In this document: positions 21,140 through 30,990 of the stretch, piece by piece
How positions within the stretch are numbered: position 1 is the stretch's first letter
Layout: each line of letters begins with the position of its first letter
NCBI GenBank assembly: GCA_026770025.1
Contig: JAMXDE010000048.1
Coordinates: 310,001 to 374,000 of the forward strand
DNA from: Craspedostauros australis
Taxonomy: Eukaryota; Bacillariophyta; Bacillariophyceae; Mastogloiales; Achnanthaceae
Length of the DNA stretch: 64,000 nucleotides
Direction of reading: 5' to 3'
Program-made: the position numbers and the translations under genes
Notes under the pieces: model-generated
The model's input: only the letters and a program-made list of their open reading frames with translations
What the model was told of the DNA's origin: nothing
Databases searched by the model: none

Positions 21140-21999
21140 GGTCGATGCCGCAAAGGTGGGCGAGGGAGCGAGTGAGAGGGTACTCGTATACTGCGACTAC
21201 ACGTTTGGCAACGTCTACCGAAGTCATCCTCTGTTTTGAGTTTCCGTCTGCGAAGAGGTGCCAACAACGACACGAAACTGCGCCACAAGCGTTCACGCTG
21301 TTCGCTGTTGACCACCTACTCTGGCGCCAGTCAAGTGAAGCGCTGCAGTTCTTGCTTGCGTTCTTTCGTTCTCATTCACAGTGTATCAAGTTCGTCCGTG
21401 TCGTGTTTTCCGCACGACGCAAGCACGAGGGCGAGTACGAACAGCCATGATTTCCACCTTGCCAACTGGATGGATGCGAGCAAATGTCACCTTGGCACTC
21501 ATGTTCGAAACAACAGGAGCGGCGTGTTGATGAAACAAAGATGGTCGAAGGAACCGCTTCAGTGACTCCTGTTCGCAGAGTTCCCTGGGGAGATGCAAGG
21601 ACAAAGGCAGAATGGGAGCTGAAGGGTTCGCAGTGAACGTGGTCGAATTCGTTAAAAGGACAGGTTTGTCCATGATTCTGCAAACCCATATGCACACGCG
21701 TCGTGGTGTTCTGAGTGCATAAATACACAGTTCTCCAGGACTATCTTGGGAGCGGATGTCACAAGGGCGTCCTCATGGAGGCCCGCCATGGTGATGATTC
21801 GGAATAAGGGACAGTCTCCAAATCAAACAGAATTGAACAACAAGGACGAACTATATGCACACCCTATAATCAAGGTAAATATACTATTACCGCAGATCCA
21901 TCAACCAACATGTTTGCCATTTAATCACATGTACCGAAACAGGCTTATTTGAGCCAGAACAATTCAAAATCGGCCAACGATTACCACGATTCATTCATT
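21140..21999. other. Spacer upstream of ATPase copy 1
   Basis: No gene is recognised. This is the promoter side of copy 1. The frames present are short and overlap. A/T content rises towards 21800-21970. Confidence 0.5.
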
Positions 22000-23030
22000 C
22001 CTGTTGCTTCAATTCTCGCTCATTTTTCATGACCACTTCGACAACTTGTTTTTCGACAAATCGAAGCTTCACGAACAACGACGAACGACGAGGATCTTTC
22101 GCGTCAACGACAAGAATGACTGTGGTGCCCCAACCAACATCCGCCACCGCCGAATGCCTCCCACCTTCGATTCGACCTGTCGTTCCCAAGCGATGGAGAT
22201 GGAAGTGAGGACGATGGCGTTGTTGTTGCGAGCTATCCGAGGCCATGATTGCAACTGTGTCACTGTTGGAATGTCCAAGATAGCCATCGATATGGCGATG
22301 ACGGAAACCAAGCGACGGACATGCACAGCACCAACTCGCCAAGCATGAGCCAGCGAGAATGCTCGTGATGGCATCCATCGCCATGACCTCGAAGCAAGCA
22401 TGCGGTGGTCGGACACGGCGAGGCGTGACGACTCGGATGGAGGAGGTATTGGGAGCGGGTTAATGACGCTGTCCAACAATCGTACGACTGCACTGCGGGA
22501 AGGAGGGAGGGAGGACACATACGACTGCGAGCATGGTGCAGCACCAAAGCATATGTGCAGTTGGAACTGTCGCAACGCATTCCACCACCCAAGGATGCCA
22601 CGAGATGGCAGCCCGGTGCATTCATAGCTGTATGGCAGATGCGATGGGCAGAGCTTGAAAGTGGAATGAGTGCATCCGCCCAGCAGCAAAATCGCGCTAC
22701 TCCACTGGGGCAGAGCCGTTGCGGTGGAACCACCACGGTCCGCGAGGTGGGCGCCGCATCTGCCGTATTTGTTTCGATTGCTGAGAATCGAATGGCCTAT
22801 CGCAGAACTTGCGAATCATCGGCATCCTGCATTGGTCGTTTGCGAAAGGTGCTAATCTGCACTTTTGCGCTGGGCTGATTCATTGGCATCAGCACTCCTG
22901 TTGATGCATCGCCTTCGAGGAGAGTCGTCGTGACCATGTCTTCTGTGATGCGGAAGATCACGATCAATAACTTGCGAAGATGTCGACGGTGATCCTCCTG
23001 TCTCGTCTTGGAGGAATACATACTTGACCG
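22000..23030 (-). pseudogene. Decayed duplicate of the alpha/beta-hydrolase gene
   Basis: Minus-strand fragments match the intact hydrolase at 14636-16090 in the same order. Near 22990-22930, EDHRRHLRKLLIVIF corresponds to the membrane anchor (ENRRRRLHKVLVAVFF). Near 22700-22600, ALPQWSSAILLLGGCTHST and YECTGLPSR correspond to APDQWKGVALLLHGCSHSA and PECIGLPEQ. Near 22400-22340, VMAMDAITSILAG appears to correspond to VVAIGASSGGHFAG, with the catalytic GxSxG destroyed. The pieces lie in different frames with stops between them, so no functional product is expected. Its position just downstream of ATPase copy 2 mirrors the intact pair and shows that a two-gene unit was duplicated. Confidence 0.75.
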
Positions 23031-23305
23031 CTGCTATACTGTGTAGAAATGCCCTCGACATGTCAGCAGATATTTCGTCTTGCGCTGCTCTACTCGGCAT
23101 CTTCGTTGCTTGTATTCTTGCTTCGATTTTGAAGCTGCGTTTGTACCAGTGGCTCTGCTCAGAGCAAACAAGCCAGAGAAGTTAGGAATGGGTTGTCCAG
23201 CCATCAACATGGCACGTATCCCATTGCATAGTATTGCATCACAGTGTCCGGTTTATTGTAAACTTCATGCTATTTATTCTTTTTTCTTTCACAAACGGGC
23301 ACACT

Positions 23306-26300
23306 TTACAGACCTGACTCTTTGGTCAGGACCGAGACATCGTCGTCATCGTCATTAACGCCACCGTCGTGGCCGGTTTCGTTTCTTGTATCATTCCCTC
23401 GCGTGTCGCCAGATAAACTCAACAAGTGCCCGTGTTGGTTTGTTGGTGTGCTCCTTGACATTGACTCCTTGGTGAGGCCGGTCTTACTATTGGTATGCTG
23501 CGATGGATTCCCAACTGTAAGACTGCAGCACCGGTCGTTGTAGCCGCCGGATACAATCGGACGTGTTGCTGATTCCCTGCCACTCTGACTTGCCTGAATG
23601 CTATCTCTGGCATGTTGCAGGCTCTCCTCGGACAGAAATTGGTCGCACCGCTCCTTCACATCCTCAGCCTTGGCGAATGATTGCCACAACTCGTAGTATG
23701 CGCATGCCTTGGGATAGTATTCCCGTGCTACTTCAGAACGTCCGACCCGCACACAGAAGTCGCCGAGCAACTCACATGCAAGACCTGCATCCTGATGATG
23801 CATCGCCTGCGCACTGAGCTTGATGGCGATATCATACGCCCGGATGGCTTTCTCGATCTTGGCGATGTTTCTGTCACTCATGCCGCTCGTCTTGCGAGTC
23901 CCTCCCTTTGTTGCTGCCCGTACTATTGCTTCTGTCTTCAGCCCCAGTAGCTCTGCCTCCAGACACAAGAATCGATGAATGCCTTTGAGCCCGCGGGATA
24001 TGCTCTTGCGTTTCATTAAGTGGATGCACTCCTTCAATTCCTTCTTGTACTTGTTCTCCTTGGTCATGCGGTACATCCCTGCGCAGGCGATGCCCACAAA
24101 AAAACGGCATATGCAAACCATTGCGTACGATTGATCCAATGGCGTGATTTCGATGGCCTTCTTGATGAGCAGGTATGCACTGTGGTAGCTTCGAAAGTAC
24201 ATGCAGAGCTGCGCATTCGTAACGAGCTCGAACATGAGTTGGTTGTTTTCTGACGTATTCGTATCCTTGATGCTGGCCGGCATGCGCGCAACGACCTCCT
24301 CAACCTCCCCCCAATCCAGCGGCTTTTCACCGACAAGGGTCTTGTAGAAGTCGATGCATGCCATTGATGTTGCCGTGACGAATTCCATGTTGTACATTTG
24401 CGCGCTATCACGGATGCTCTCGAAGGAGACGATCAGCGGCTTCAATGGATAACCGGAGTAGTAAGAGTATATGATCCCCAGCTCCCAATTGACGAATCCC
24501 GATTCGAAGTCACCGACCTCCATTGCACCATGATGCCCGCGCTGAAAAGTCTTGATAACCTGGTCATAGTCAGCTGAGAATGGCTGTATCTTGTGGGCCG
24601 CTAAGATGTTTAGCCATCCACGGAGAGACTTCCCATCGGTGCATCCCAACACCTGCTGACCCAGATCCAAGTATCGTTCAGCGGCAGCCTGGTTGGAAAA
24701 TGAATCACCGAGGATGCATCCCAAGCTGACGAGAGAAAACGACGAGTACTTGCTCAGACCGTGCTTGATAGTCATCCTCAACGACTTGAGTATCAGGAGG
24801 ACGAATTCCAACGACTGGTTGCAGAACGATGCTCTCAACGATCCTTGGTGGAGAAATTTCATGGCCATGATCTTCTTTGGGTTAGTCATCAACGGTAGCT
24901 GCACAAAATCGCTGTTGGATGTCCTCTTGAAATACCGTTTGATGTATTGGAGATCCGCTATCACGGCGGCAATCCAGAATCGCTTGGGCAGCGCTTTGGA
25001 AGATTGGAGGATGCCCACGATCATGTCCAAAGATTCTTTTTGAAGGTCCTGACGGCCCAGCGCATCTGCCAGATTGTATTGTGTTGAGAGCTTGTCATCC
25101 GTTGTCCTGGCCTTGTCAAGGACGACGTTTGCCAGTGAGGTCCCGACAGAGTAGTTCCCTAAGGCAAGCTCAATCTCGGCCCGTTGCACGTGCAGGCACA
25201 GGGCGAGATTATAGTCCTCATGCCATGGACTTCGGGTAGACTCGATCCTCTCCAGCTCATCGAAGGCAATTTGGAAGTACTTGGAAGCAGTTGGCAGTGC
25301 CGAGATTTGCTGCGCTCGCGAACCAACGGTATGGTTCAGCTCGACCATGTACCATCGATCCTTCTTCATCTGGACGGAATTGAGATGATCAGCTGCGCAG
25401 AAATAGAACCAATCTGGTATGCCGTTTTGTTCGGAGAAGGGTTGCTGCGCTGCGCTGATCTCGTCCGTGTTATCCTTGCTGGAGTCGTCCTCCGATTCAC
25501 CGCCTCGCTCGTGTGCAAGGATGATATCGTACAGAATCGTCCCAATGCGATAGCGCAGCATGGTCCTTTGCTGACCTTCGGGAACGATAGACTGTGCGCC
25601 CTGCTGGATGCGATCGTGCACGAATCGGTACGTCTGCTCTCCGATGGAGTTGGCCAACAGGCCTTCCAGGACTGCGTCCTCCAGCAACTCCGTCAATGCT
25701 TGCAGAGTGAAATTGGAAGGGGTGAGCTGCGCATCATCGTTGCTATCGCTGCCACCGCTGTCCTTGCCGAACATGATGTCGGCGTTGCGGTTTTCTGCAA
25801 GCTTCTGGAGTAGCATGTGCAGCACATCGATATCGAACATCGTCTGCGTGTAGGATGCGACACAGAGGACGTATCTGAATCGATGGCTTGGGTATGACTC
25901 GATCTTTGCCTGCACAGCCTCCACTGCGGTGTTGGAAAGAGACTGGGCGATGGTCGTTGTGGTCGCGTCGTTCCATTCCCAGTATCCTCCGTGTTGGGAG
26001 TATTGGAGCACTTGTTTGCGTTCCAGTTCCTCCAGCGCCTGGCGCAGGAAGAAGATGTTTCCGTTCGTCTTCTGGTGCAGGATGGATGCAAAGTGACGGC
26101 AATCGTCATCCTTTTCATCATTTCGCTTTTCGCGTGGGGACATGGAGGGCGATGGAGCAGATGCGGGTGGATGTTGGCAGCGGTCACGCTTGAGTGTTCG
26201 CGATACCCATTGGTAGGTTTGCTCCTCTGTGAAGTTGTCAAGCTCGATGCGCGTGACTTGCCTCGTTTGTGCCATGTTTTGCAACACTGTGGATAGATGC

Positions 26301-27271
26301 GTCTGTTGGGACTTGGACGACGCCAGGCCCTCTGATCTGATCGTCCCAACGAACATGCAGGAATGAATCATCGGATCCAAAGCGAGGCTTGCGAAGAGGT
26401 TCAAGCAGACTTCCGATCCCCACTGCAGATCATCGAAGAAGAGGATGAGCGGGCGGTTGACGTCACAGATGACCTGGAAGAATGTGTGGATGAGGTATCT
26501 TGATCGATTCCACATATTGCCCTGATCGCCGTTGCTGCCGTCACCTTCCTGATCGTTGCGACCATTGACGACTGTGGATTTGTTGGTGTTGCCATGTCTC
26601 GAGGTCGTCGTACCATCGATATTAACGCCAATGCCAACGCCGCCATTAATGCTGGCGGTGGCGTTTCCAAGGGTGCGGGATCTCCGACTGGACGCAAGAC
26701 TCATGAAGTCTCTGGACTCATCGTCTCTATCCAGCAACAACTGCTTGAGGCAGGGCAGGATCTTGCAAAGCTCTCTCCGCTCTGCCTTCGCGATGTGCTG
26801 GTGAATTCTTTGGCGCACGGCATCGCCTTCAATCTGCAGTATGTAGTTCTGAATGACCTGGTAGAGCGCGCCGAACGGGCTGTCTCCATGTGATTGGGAT
26901 TGGAACTTGCCCTGGCAGAAGCAAATGTTGTGGTTGTAGTTCTTGGACCTCGAGTTCAATTTCGACTTCGACTTTGACTTTTCGTTGGACTTGGTCTTTG
27001 GGCCATGTAGCTGCAGCTCGTGGATGAACTGAAGCACGAGCGCCGACTTCCCCGTTCCGGAGGAGCCGGAGATCACGACGGCCGGGACTTGCGGCTTGGC
27101 AGCTTCCGCCGAGTTGCTCTGCCGTTCTTGCCGATAGCTTTGCTTCATCGCGTTGTAGACATCGTGCAGCTTCCGCAGCTCGGCCTCGCGGCCCATCCAA
27201 GCAGTGGTATCGATGCTCATCCTGTCATCACCCGGCTTCTCTGCATCTGTGGGAGACGTAGACGAAGACAT
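23306..27271 (-). CDS. Giant predicted ATPase, COG3899/AAA_16 (STAND-like), copy 2
   Basis: Tandem paralogue of the ATPase at 16769-21139, with the same architecture and near-identical core. The frame is open to 27424, but no ATG lies beyond 27271 (an in-frame TAA sits at 27448-27446), so I start at the ATG at 27271, giving about 1321 residues. An upstream exon is possible. Walker A GSSGTGKS, Walker B FFDDLQW and FVHDRIQQGAQ are all kept. Relative to copy 1 it lacks an 84-bp in-frame block just before the Walker A region and two codons of a Lys/Ser repeat. The N-terminal 100 and C-terminal 90 residues diverge strongly, while long central parts are almost unchanged. Both copies end VSVLTKESGL; here a stop follows at once, while copy 1 adds five residues. 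It appears functional. Confidence 0.82.
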   Translation of the reverse strand: MSSSTSPTDAEKPGDDRMSIDTTAWMGREAELRKLHDVYNAMKQSYRQERQSNSAEAAKPQVPAVVISGSSGTGKSALVLQFIHELQLHGPKTKSNEKSKSKSKLNSRSKNYNHNICFCQGKFQSQSHGDSPFGALYQVIQNYILQIEGDAVRQRIHQHIAKAERRELCKILPCLKQLLLDRDDESRDFMSLASSRRSRTLGNATASINGGVGIGVNIDGTTTSRHGNTNKSTVVNGRNDQEGDGSNGDQGNMWNRSRYLIHTFFQVICDVNRPLILFFDDLQWGSEVCLNLFASLALDPMIHSCMFVGTIRSEGLASSKSQQTHLSTVLQNMAQTRQVTRIELDNFTEEQTYQWVSRTLKRDRCQHPPASAPSPSMSPREKRNDEKDDDCRHFASILHQKTNGNIFFLRQALEELERKQVLQYSQHGGYWEWNDATTTTIAQSLSNTAVEAVQAKIESYPSHRFRYVLCVASYTQTMFDIDVLHMLLQKLAENRNADIMFGKDSGGSDSNDDAQLTPSNFTLQALTELLEDAVLEGLLANSIGEQTYRFVHDRIQQGAQSIVPEGQQRTMLRYRIGTILYDIILAHERGGESEDDSSKDNTDEISAAQQPFSEQNGIPDWFYFCAADHLNSVQMKKDRWYMVELNHTVGSRAQQISALPTASKYFQIAFDELERIESTRSPWHEDYNLALCLHVQRAEIELALGNYSVGTSLANVVLDKARTTDDKLSTQYNLADALGRQDLQKESLDMIVGILQSSKALPKRFWIAAVIADLQYIKRYFKRTSNSDFVQLPLMTNPKKIMAMKFLHQGSLRASFCNQSLEFVLLILKSLRMTIKHGLSKYSSFSLVSLGCILGDSFSNQAAAERYLDLGQQVLGCTDGKSLRGWLNILAAHKIQPFSADYDQVIKTFQRGHHGAMEVGDFESGFVNWELGIIYSYYSGYPLKPLIVSFESIRDSAQMYNMEFVTATSMACIDFYKTLVGEKPLDWGEVEEVVARMPASIKDTNTSENNQLMFELVTNAQLCMYFRSYHSAYLLIKKAIEITPLDQSYAMVCICRFFVGIACAGMYRMTKENKYKKELKECIHLMKRKSISRGLKGIHRFLCLEAELLGLKTEAIVRAATKGGTRKTSGMSDRNIAKIEKAIRAYDIAIKLSAQAMHHQDAGLACELLGDFCVRVGRSEVAREYYPKACAYYELWQSFAKAEDVKERCDQFLSEESLQHARDSIQASQSGRESATRPIVSGGYNDRCCSLTVGNPSQHTNSKTGLTKESMSRSTPTNQHGHLLSLSGDTRGNDTRNETGHDGGVNDDDDDVSVLTKESGL

Positions 27272-28505
27272 AGATGGAGAGATAGGGATAGGAGGCGAGC
27301 AACTGTGGTCGTGAGTGGCGGCTGCACTCCTCGTGGCAGGAGAATTGACGCCCGGAAGGTTTCCCTGGATCGTTGGGACGGATAGTGGGGGCGGTTTGGT
27401 TCCGCGGCAGTTCGCTGTCGTCAATAGATGCCGTGGAAGTTGTTTTTATGAATGAAAAGGAGAACGAATCAGCAAATGAGTGAGCACATGCATGTACGGC
27501 GCGAACATCCTCTTTGGGTGACGTTTCTCTTTATGCTCCATGACAAGCGTTCGCAAACGATACTGGTGCATCAACAACCGCGACTGCTCGTACATACATA
27601 GTATCGCGCCCTGAATCTCGGCGGCGGCCAAGGGTACCGAAAGCATCATGCCTGGGCTCCTCTCTCAGCTGCTCTTGCGCCTCCACCCATCAACCTCCAT
27701 TTGTTCCGGTGCACGACCTCCCAATACTGTTACTTTGGTCCATTCGACGAGAACGAGCTATTCATGTGGTTTTTGGAACCCGTTGTTCCGATGAAGTAAC
27801 CATACTCAACAAGTCGACGCCCTTCGCCTCGCGCTATGAGTACTCACTCGTTTGTATTCCTATTCAGTTTGTGAGAAACGTGGTGGCGTTTGGATAGATT
27901 CGGCCGAGCGGTACCTGCGGCGCAAAAAGCGGAATTGCAACCGCGAAAGATTCGCTGCGATTCGATCGGTTAGGGGAGAGATGAGACAGGAACCAAACAG
28001 CCCAAGGAGGAATGGATGTGATCAAGAGACCGCCCCATGCGCTGAGTGGTGATAACCTGCGGATCAACAATTGTGAACAGTGATGTTCCATGTTCTGTGA
28101 GTCTGTTACCATTTTTAGTCCCTGGAAGAGCCAAATCATCTCCCAACGTGGTGGTCGTGTTTCGGGTTCCGGTAATGGGATCAAACGGCGAACAATGACC
28201 CTTGTGTCGTGATTGTTCTGTTTGGACACGTTCGCAATTGGTCCCGCACAAAAAGTACTCCTGCGATTTCACGATACCTTTCAAGACAGTAGTACCACGT
28301 GATTGAAACTAGCTTTAAACGCTGACTACAAACGAATTATTCACGATTGATCGTGACTGTTTCCACACTCTCGTTGAATCGTGCTTTCGACAGTTTGCAA
28401 CAAAGCAACACAAAGAAGAGTTCTGGGTGAAATCGACACGATCAGCACACAAAACGCAACAGCACACCAAAGCAAACGAAAACAAAGAGAGCAAACGAAA
28501 GCACC
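27272..28505. other. Spacer and possible 5' extension of ATPase copy 2
   Basis: The part 27272-27424 is open in frame with copy 2 and may be coding if a spliced upstream ATG exists. The remainder holds no recognised gene. A GAGTACTC octamer lies at 27838-27845. The last 90 bases are the A/C-rich leader of the next plus-strand gene. Confidence 0.45.
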
Positions 28506-29012
28506 ATGTCCAACCCAACCAACTTGGAGGCGACCTACGTCATCAACGCCGAGGACGACGCGTCGCTGCCCGTGGCCCAGGTGGTGTCCGTGGAGGCCGT
28601 GGGATACGCACCGACCTTGCCGACCACGGCATCGCAATTCTCGGAAGATGCCGAACGCCGTCGCGTTGCGGAGGCTCAGATGGAGGGATTGATCGCCGCG
28701 CAGCGTCAGCGCGCCGCAGTCCAGACGGGGTTGCGCCGTGCGCAGCAGCATCAAGATCGGGAAATGTTGGATACGCGCAGGGCCAACGAGGTGGCGCGGC
28801 GACGCGATCGGGAAGGGTTGCAGATCCGCAACGAGGGGCGCATGCAAGAGCAGGCCCAGAAGTTGAGCAGCGCGGCGACGGTCAGCAGCAGCACGAGCGC
28901 GGCTGCACCTGCGACAAGCACGAGCAGTGGCTATCAATGCAAGGAGTACCAGCCTGTGGAGTACTCGACTTCTTCGTATGAAGTATCGGAGTACAAGAGC
29001 GTGTACGACTAG
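28506..29012 (+). CDS. Small coiled-coil protein with Tyr-rich C-terminal tail
   Basis: A 168-residue protein of unknown function. The ATG at 28506 is preceded by an A/C-rich leader ending in gcacc. Residues about 45-120 are a long charged helix rich in Arg, Glu and Gln (SEDAERRRVAEAQMEG and on), probably coiled coil. A Ser/Ala/Thr linker follows. The tail has spaced Glu-Tyr pairs (YQCKEYQPVEYS, then YEVSEYKSVYD). No membrane span or signal peptide is seen. The acidic, Tyr-rich end resembles peptides conserved in some diatom hypothetical proteins, but I cannot name a family. The composition is clearly protein-like and C/G-ending codons dominate. Confidence 0.75.
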   Translation: MSNPTNLEATYVINAEDDASLPVAQVVSVEAVGYAPTLPTTASQFSEDAERRRVAEAQMEGLIAAQRQRAAVQTGLRRAQQHQDREMLDTRRANEVARRRDREGLQIRNEGRMQEQAQKLSSAATVSSSTSAAAPATSTSSGYQCKEYQPVEYSTSSYEVSEYKSVYD

Positions 29013-29127
29013 GTCATCGATGAATCGATCAATCATTCCACTGCATTCTAGTATTACATTCCACAATTTCTAATATTTGTGTAGAGCACGTCACAATTCA
29101 TGTCAAACCACATCACACTTACTGCAT

Positions 29128-30990
29128 TTATCGCCAACTAACGCGCAGTCGTTGCAAGAGCTGCTGCCATGTCGGTTTATCGTCGAGGAGGCGGTGCCAA
29201 TCCAGGCCACAGAACTCCAACCGATCCCACAGCTTGACATCGAGCGTGCGCCGTCCTTCGTGCCAACCGGGCACGAAGCGGTGCTCCTTCTTCTTCGTCA
29301 TGTCCAGCAGCTGCATGAGTTGATCCGTGGTGGGACAGAGCAGCGGGAGATCGCGCTTCGTCATGCCGAGTTCCTTCTGATGATAGTGCATGAGATCTTG
29401 CGTGACGTTGTGTCGGGACATTGTGGTGTCCGGACCCAAGGATGGATCACGTTCTGCGAGTGCCTGCTTGGCGGCCTCAAAGACCAAGGTGCTGTAGATG
29501 GACAGATCTCCATTGGCCTTGTTTTCCTTCGCATGCAGAGACAGCTTGCCTTGCTTGACATGCCGGCATGTGTGCGGCGCATTCCTGATGATCTTGCAAA
29601 CGAACTGCGCCATGAGATTTGGATTGTGGGTTGCTGCATGTAGTTCCATCGGTGATTGCTGCTGTTGCTTCGCACCATGATCAGTACCGTCAGCATTTCC
29701 ACGATCAGCATCTCCACGATCGTGGAGATTGAGAACCGATGGCACAAAGCCGCCCTGCTTCCACGTGCGGACGCTGGCATCGAGATACTTGTACGTTCCG
29801 GCCTGATCCCGTTTGGCCATCCACGGTCCGATGAGCGACCATGGTGCGCGCGGTGCCTTGCCACCTTCGTGCGGCCATCCATCAAACGACAGGTCCTTGC
29901 CTTCCATCATCTTGACGTTGTTCTCCTTGGCAGCGCTGAGTAACCATTCCGCATATCGCCGGTAGCCGACGACGACAATCACGTTCCAATCCTTGAGCAA
30001 TGTCTGCAGGGTTTGGAAGTACTGGGGTTGGAGGTAGGGGCCGTTGTCTCCCCACATGGTCCTGTAGCTGTAGGATTCGTCGGAGAAGATGATGCTGGTT
30101 TGGTTGCGGCGCAGCTTCTCCAGAGACCGCACCAAGTCCCTCCAGCACGTGACGTTGGAATGGAAGACGTGCGATGCATCTGCGACGAACTCCGTTTGGT
30201 TGTTTGTTAAGACTGTTGCGGTTGCGGATTGCGCGGATGCCATGTTGAGAGCATTCTGGAAGTACTGTTTGTAACAGCGGCCCTGCAGGAGAGGCTTGAG
30301 CTCTGGCTTGACGATGCCAACGTACCTGCCAACGTAGAGGTAGCTGTCCTTCTGCAGCTGATCCTTGAGGTGGACGAACTGCTTCTGGATGGTGGTGGTC
30401 GCCGTCTTGGATGGGCCGATGTGGATGACAATGCTGGGCTTGCGCGGATCGTAGGGCTGAGGTCGGTGGTAGCTGCGTTGATCCTGGTTGCGCTGAAATC
30501 GTCCGAGCGCTGCGGATGCCTCGTCAACGCTCCCATTCTGTTGGTTGGTTGCGATTGCAGACAAGCCATGCTGATCAATATGCTGATCAATACCATGCTG
30601 ATCAATACCATGCTGATCAATACCATGCTGATCAATACCATGCTGATCAATACCGCCATATATGCCACCGCCACGAACTCCGGCAGACGCCAATCCCAAC
30701 ACGGAGTTGGCCGTAGTTGTGCTTGCGAAGGAATCCAGAGCTGTGCGAACAGGAACGAACGACGCTGCTGCATCGTCACGACCAAGCGAGGATTCGTGCC
30801 AATGATGAAGCCAGGTGAAGTGGAGAGCATGCAAGATGAGTCCCAACCACACGATGGCCCCAAGACAAGATCGTAGCAGTCTGGATCGTCTGCGTCTCTG
30901 CTGGTGTTCTTGCTGCTGCGTTGCTTGTGTGCTGAGTGAGGTTCCCCGCCTCATGCTTCGCCCATTGTGCCCCAGTTGCCCCCTGACCAT
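29128..30990 (-). CDS. Sulfotransferase-like type II membrane protein
   Basis: A 620-residue protein from the ATG at 30990. A basic cytosolic start (QRRRRSRLLRS) and one signal anchor (about residues 40-61) suggest Golgi location with a lumenal catalytic part. SIVIHIGPSKTATTTIQKQF at about 186-205 resembles the 5'-phosphosulfate loop of PAPS-dependent sulfotransferases (PKTATT/S type). SLEKLRRNQTSIIFSDES may correspond to the 3'-phosphate region. Several Asn-X-Ser/Thr sites fit a lumenal domain. Between anchor and catalytic domain lies a 15-bp tandem repeat encoding GIDQH about five times. The acceptor substrate is unknown, probably a glycan or protein. The family call rests on the PAPS loop only. 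Confidence 0.75.
   Translation of the reverse strand: MVRGQLGHNGRSMRRGTSLSTQATQQQEHQQRRRRSRLLRSCLGAIVWLGLILHALHFTWLHHWHESSLGRDDAAASFVPVRTALDSFASTTTANSVLGLASAGVRGGGIYGGIDQHGIDQHGIDQHGIDQHGIDQHIDQHGLSAIATNQQNGSVDEASAALGRFQRNQDQRSYHRPQPYDPRKPSIVIHIGPSKTATTTIQKQFVHLKDQLQKDSYLYVGRYVGIVKPELKPLLQGRCYKQYFQNALNMASAQSATATVLTNNQTEFVADASHVFHSNVTCWRDLVRSLEKLRRNQTSIIFSDESYSYRTMWGDNGPYLQPQYFQTLQTLLKDWNVIVVVGYRRYAEWLLSAAKENNVKMMEGKDLSFDGWPHEGGKAPRAPWSLIGPWMAKRDQAGTYKYLDASVRTWKQGGFVPSVLNLHDRGDADRGNADGTDHGAKQQQQSPMELHAATHNPNLMAQFVCKIIRNAPHTCRHVKQGKLSLHAKENKANGDLSIYSTLVFEAAKQALAERDPSLGPDTTMSRHNVTQDLMHYHQKELGMTKRDLPLLCPTTDQLMQLLDMTKKKEHRFVPGWHEGRRTLDVKLWDRLEFCGLDWHRLLDDKPTWQQLLQRLRVSWR
30566..30654. repeat. 15-bp in-frame tandem repeat inside the sulfotransferase gene
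   Basis: The unit ccatgctgatcaata repeats with one shortened copy near 30581-30592. It keeps frame and encodes GIDQH units on the minus strand. Near-identical copies imply ongoing slippage and likely length variation between alleles. Confidence 0.9.

Noticed and set aside
28341-29066. 241-codon minus-strand frame over the coiled-coil protein
   Set aside because: Antisense shadow with Arg/Leu/His-rich composition and no motif. The plus-strand frame has the leader, start context and protein-like sequence.
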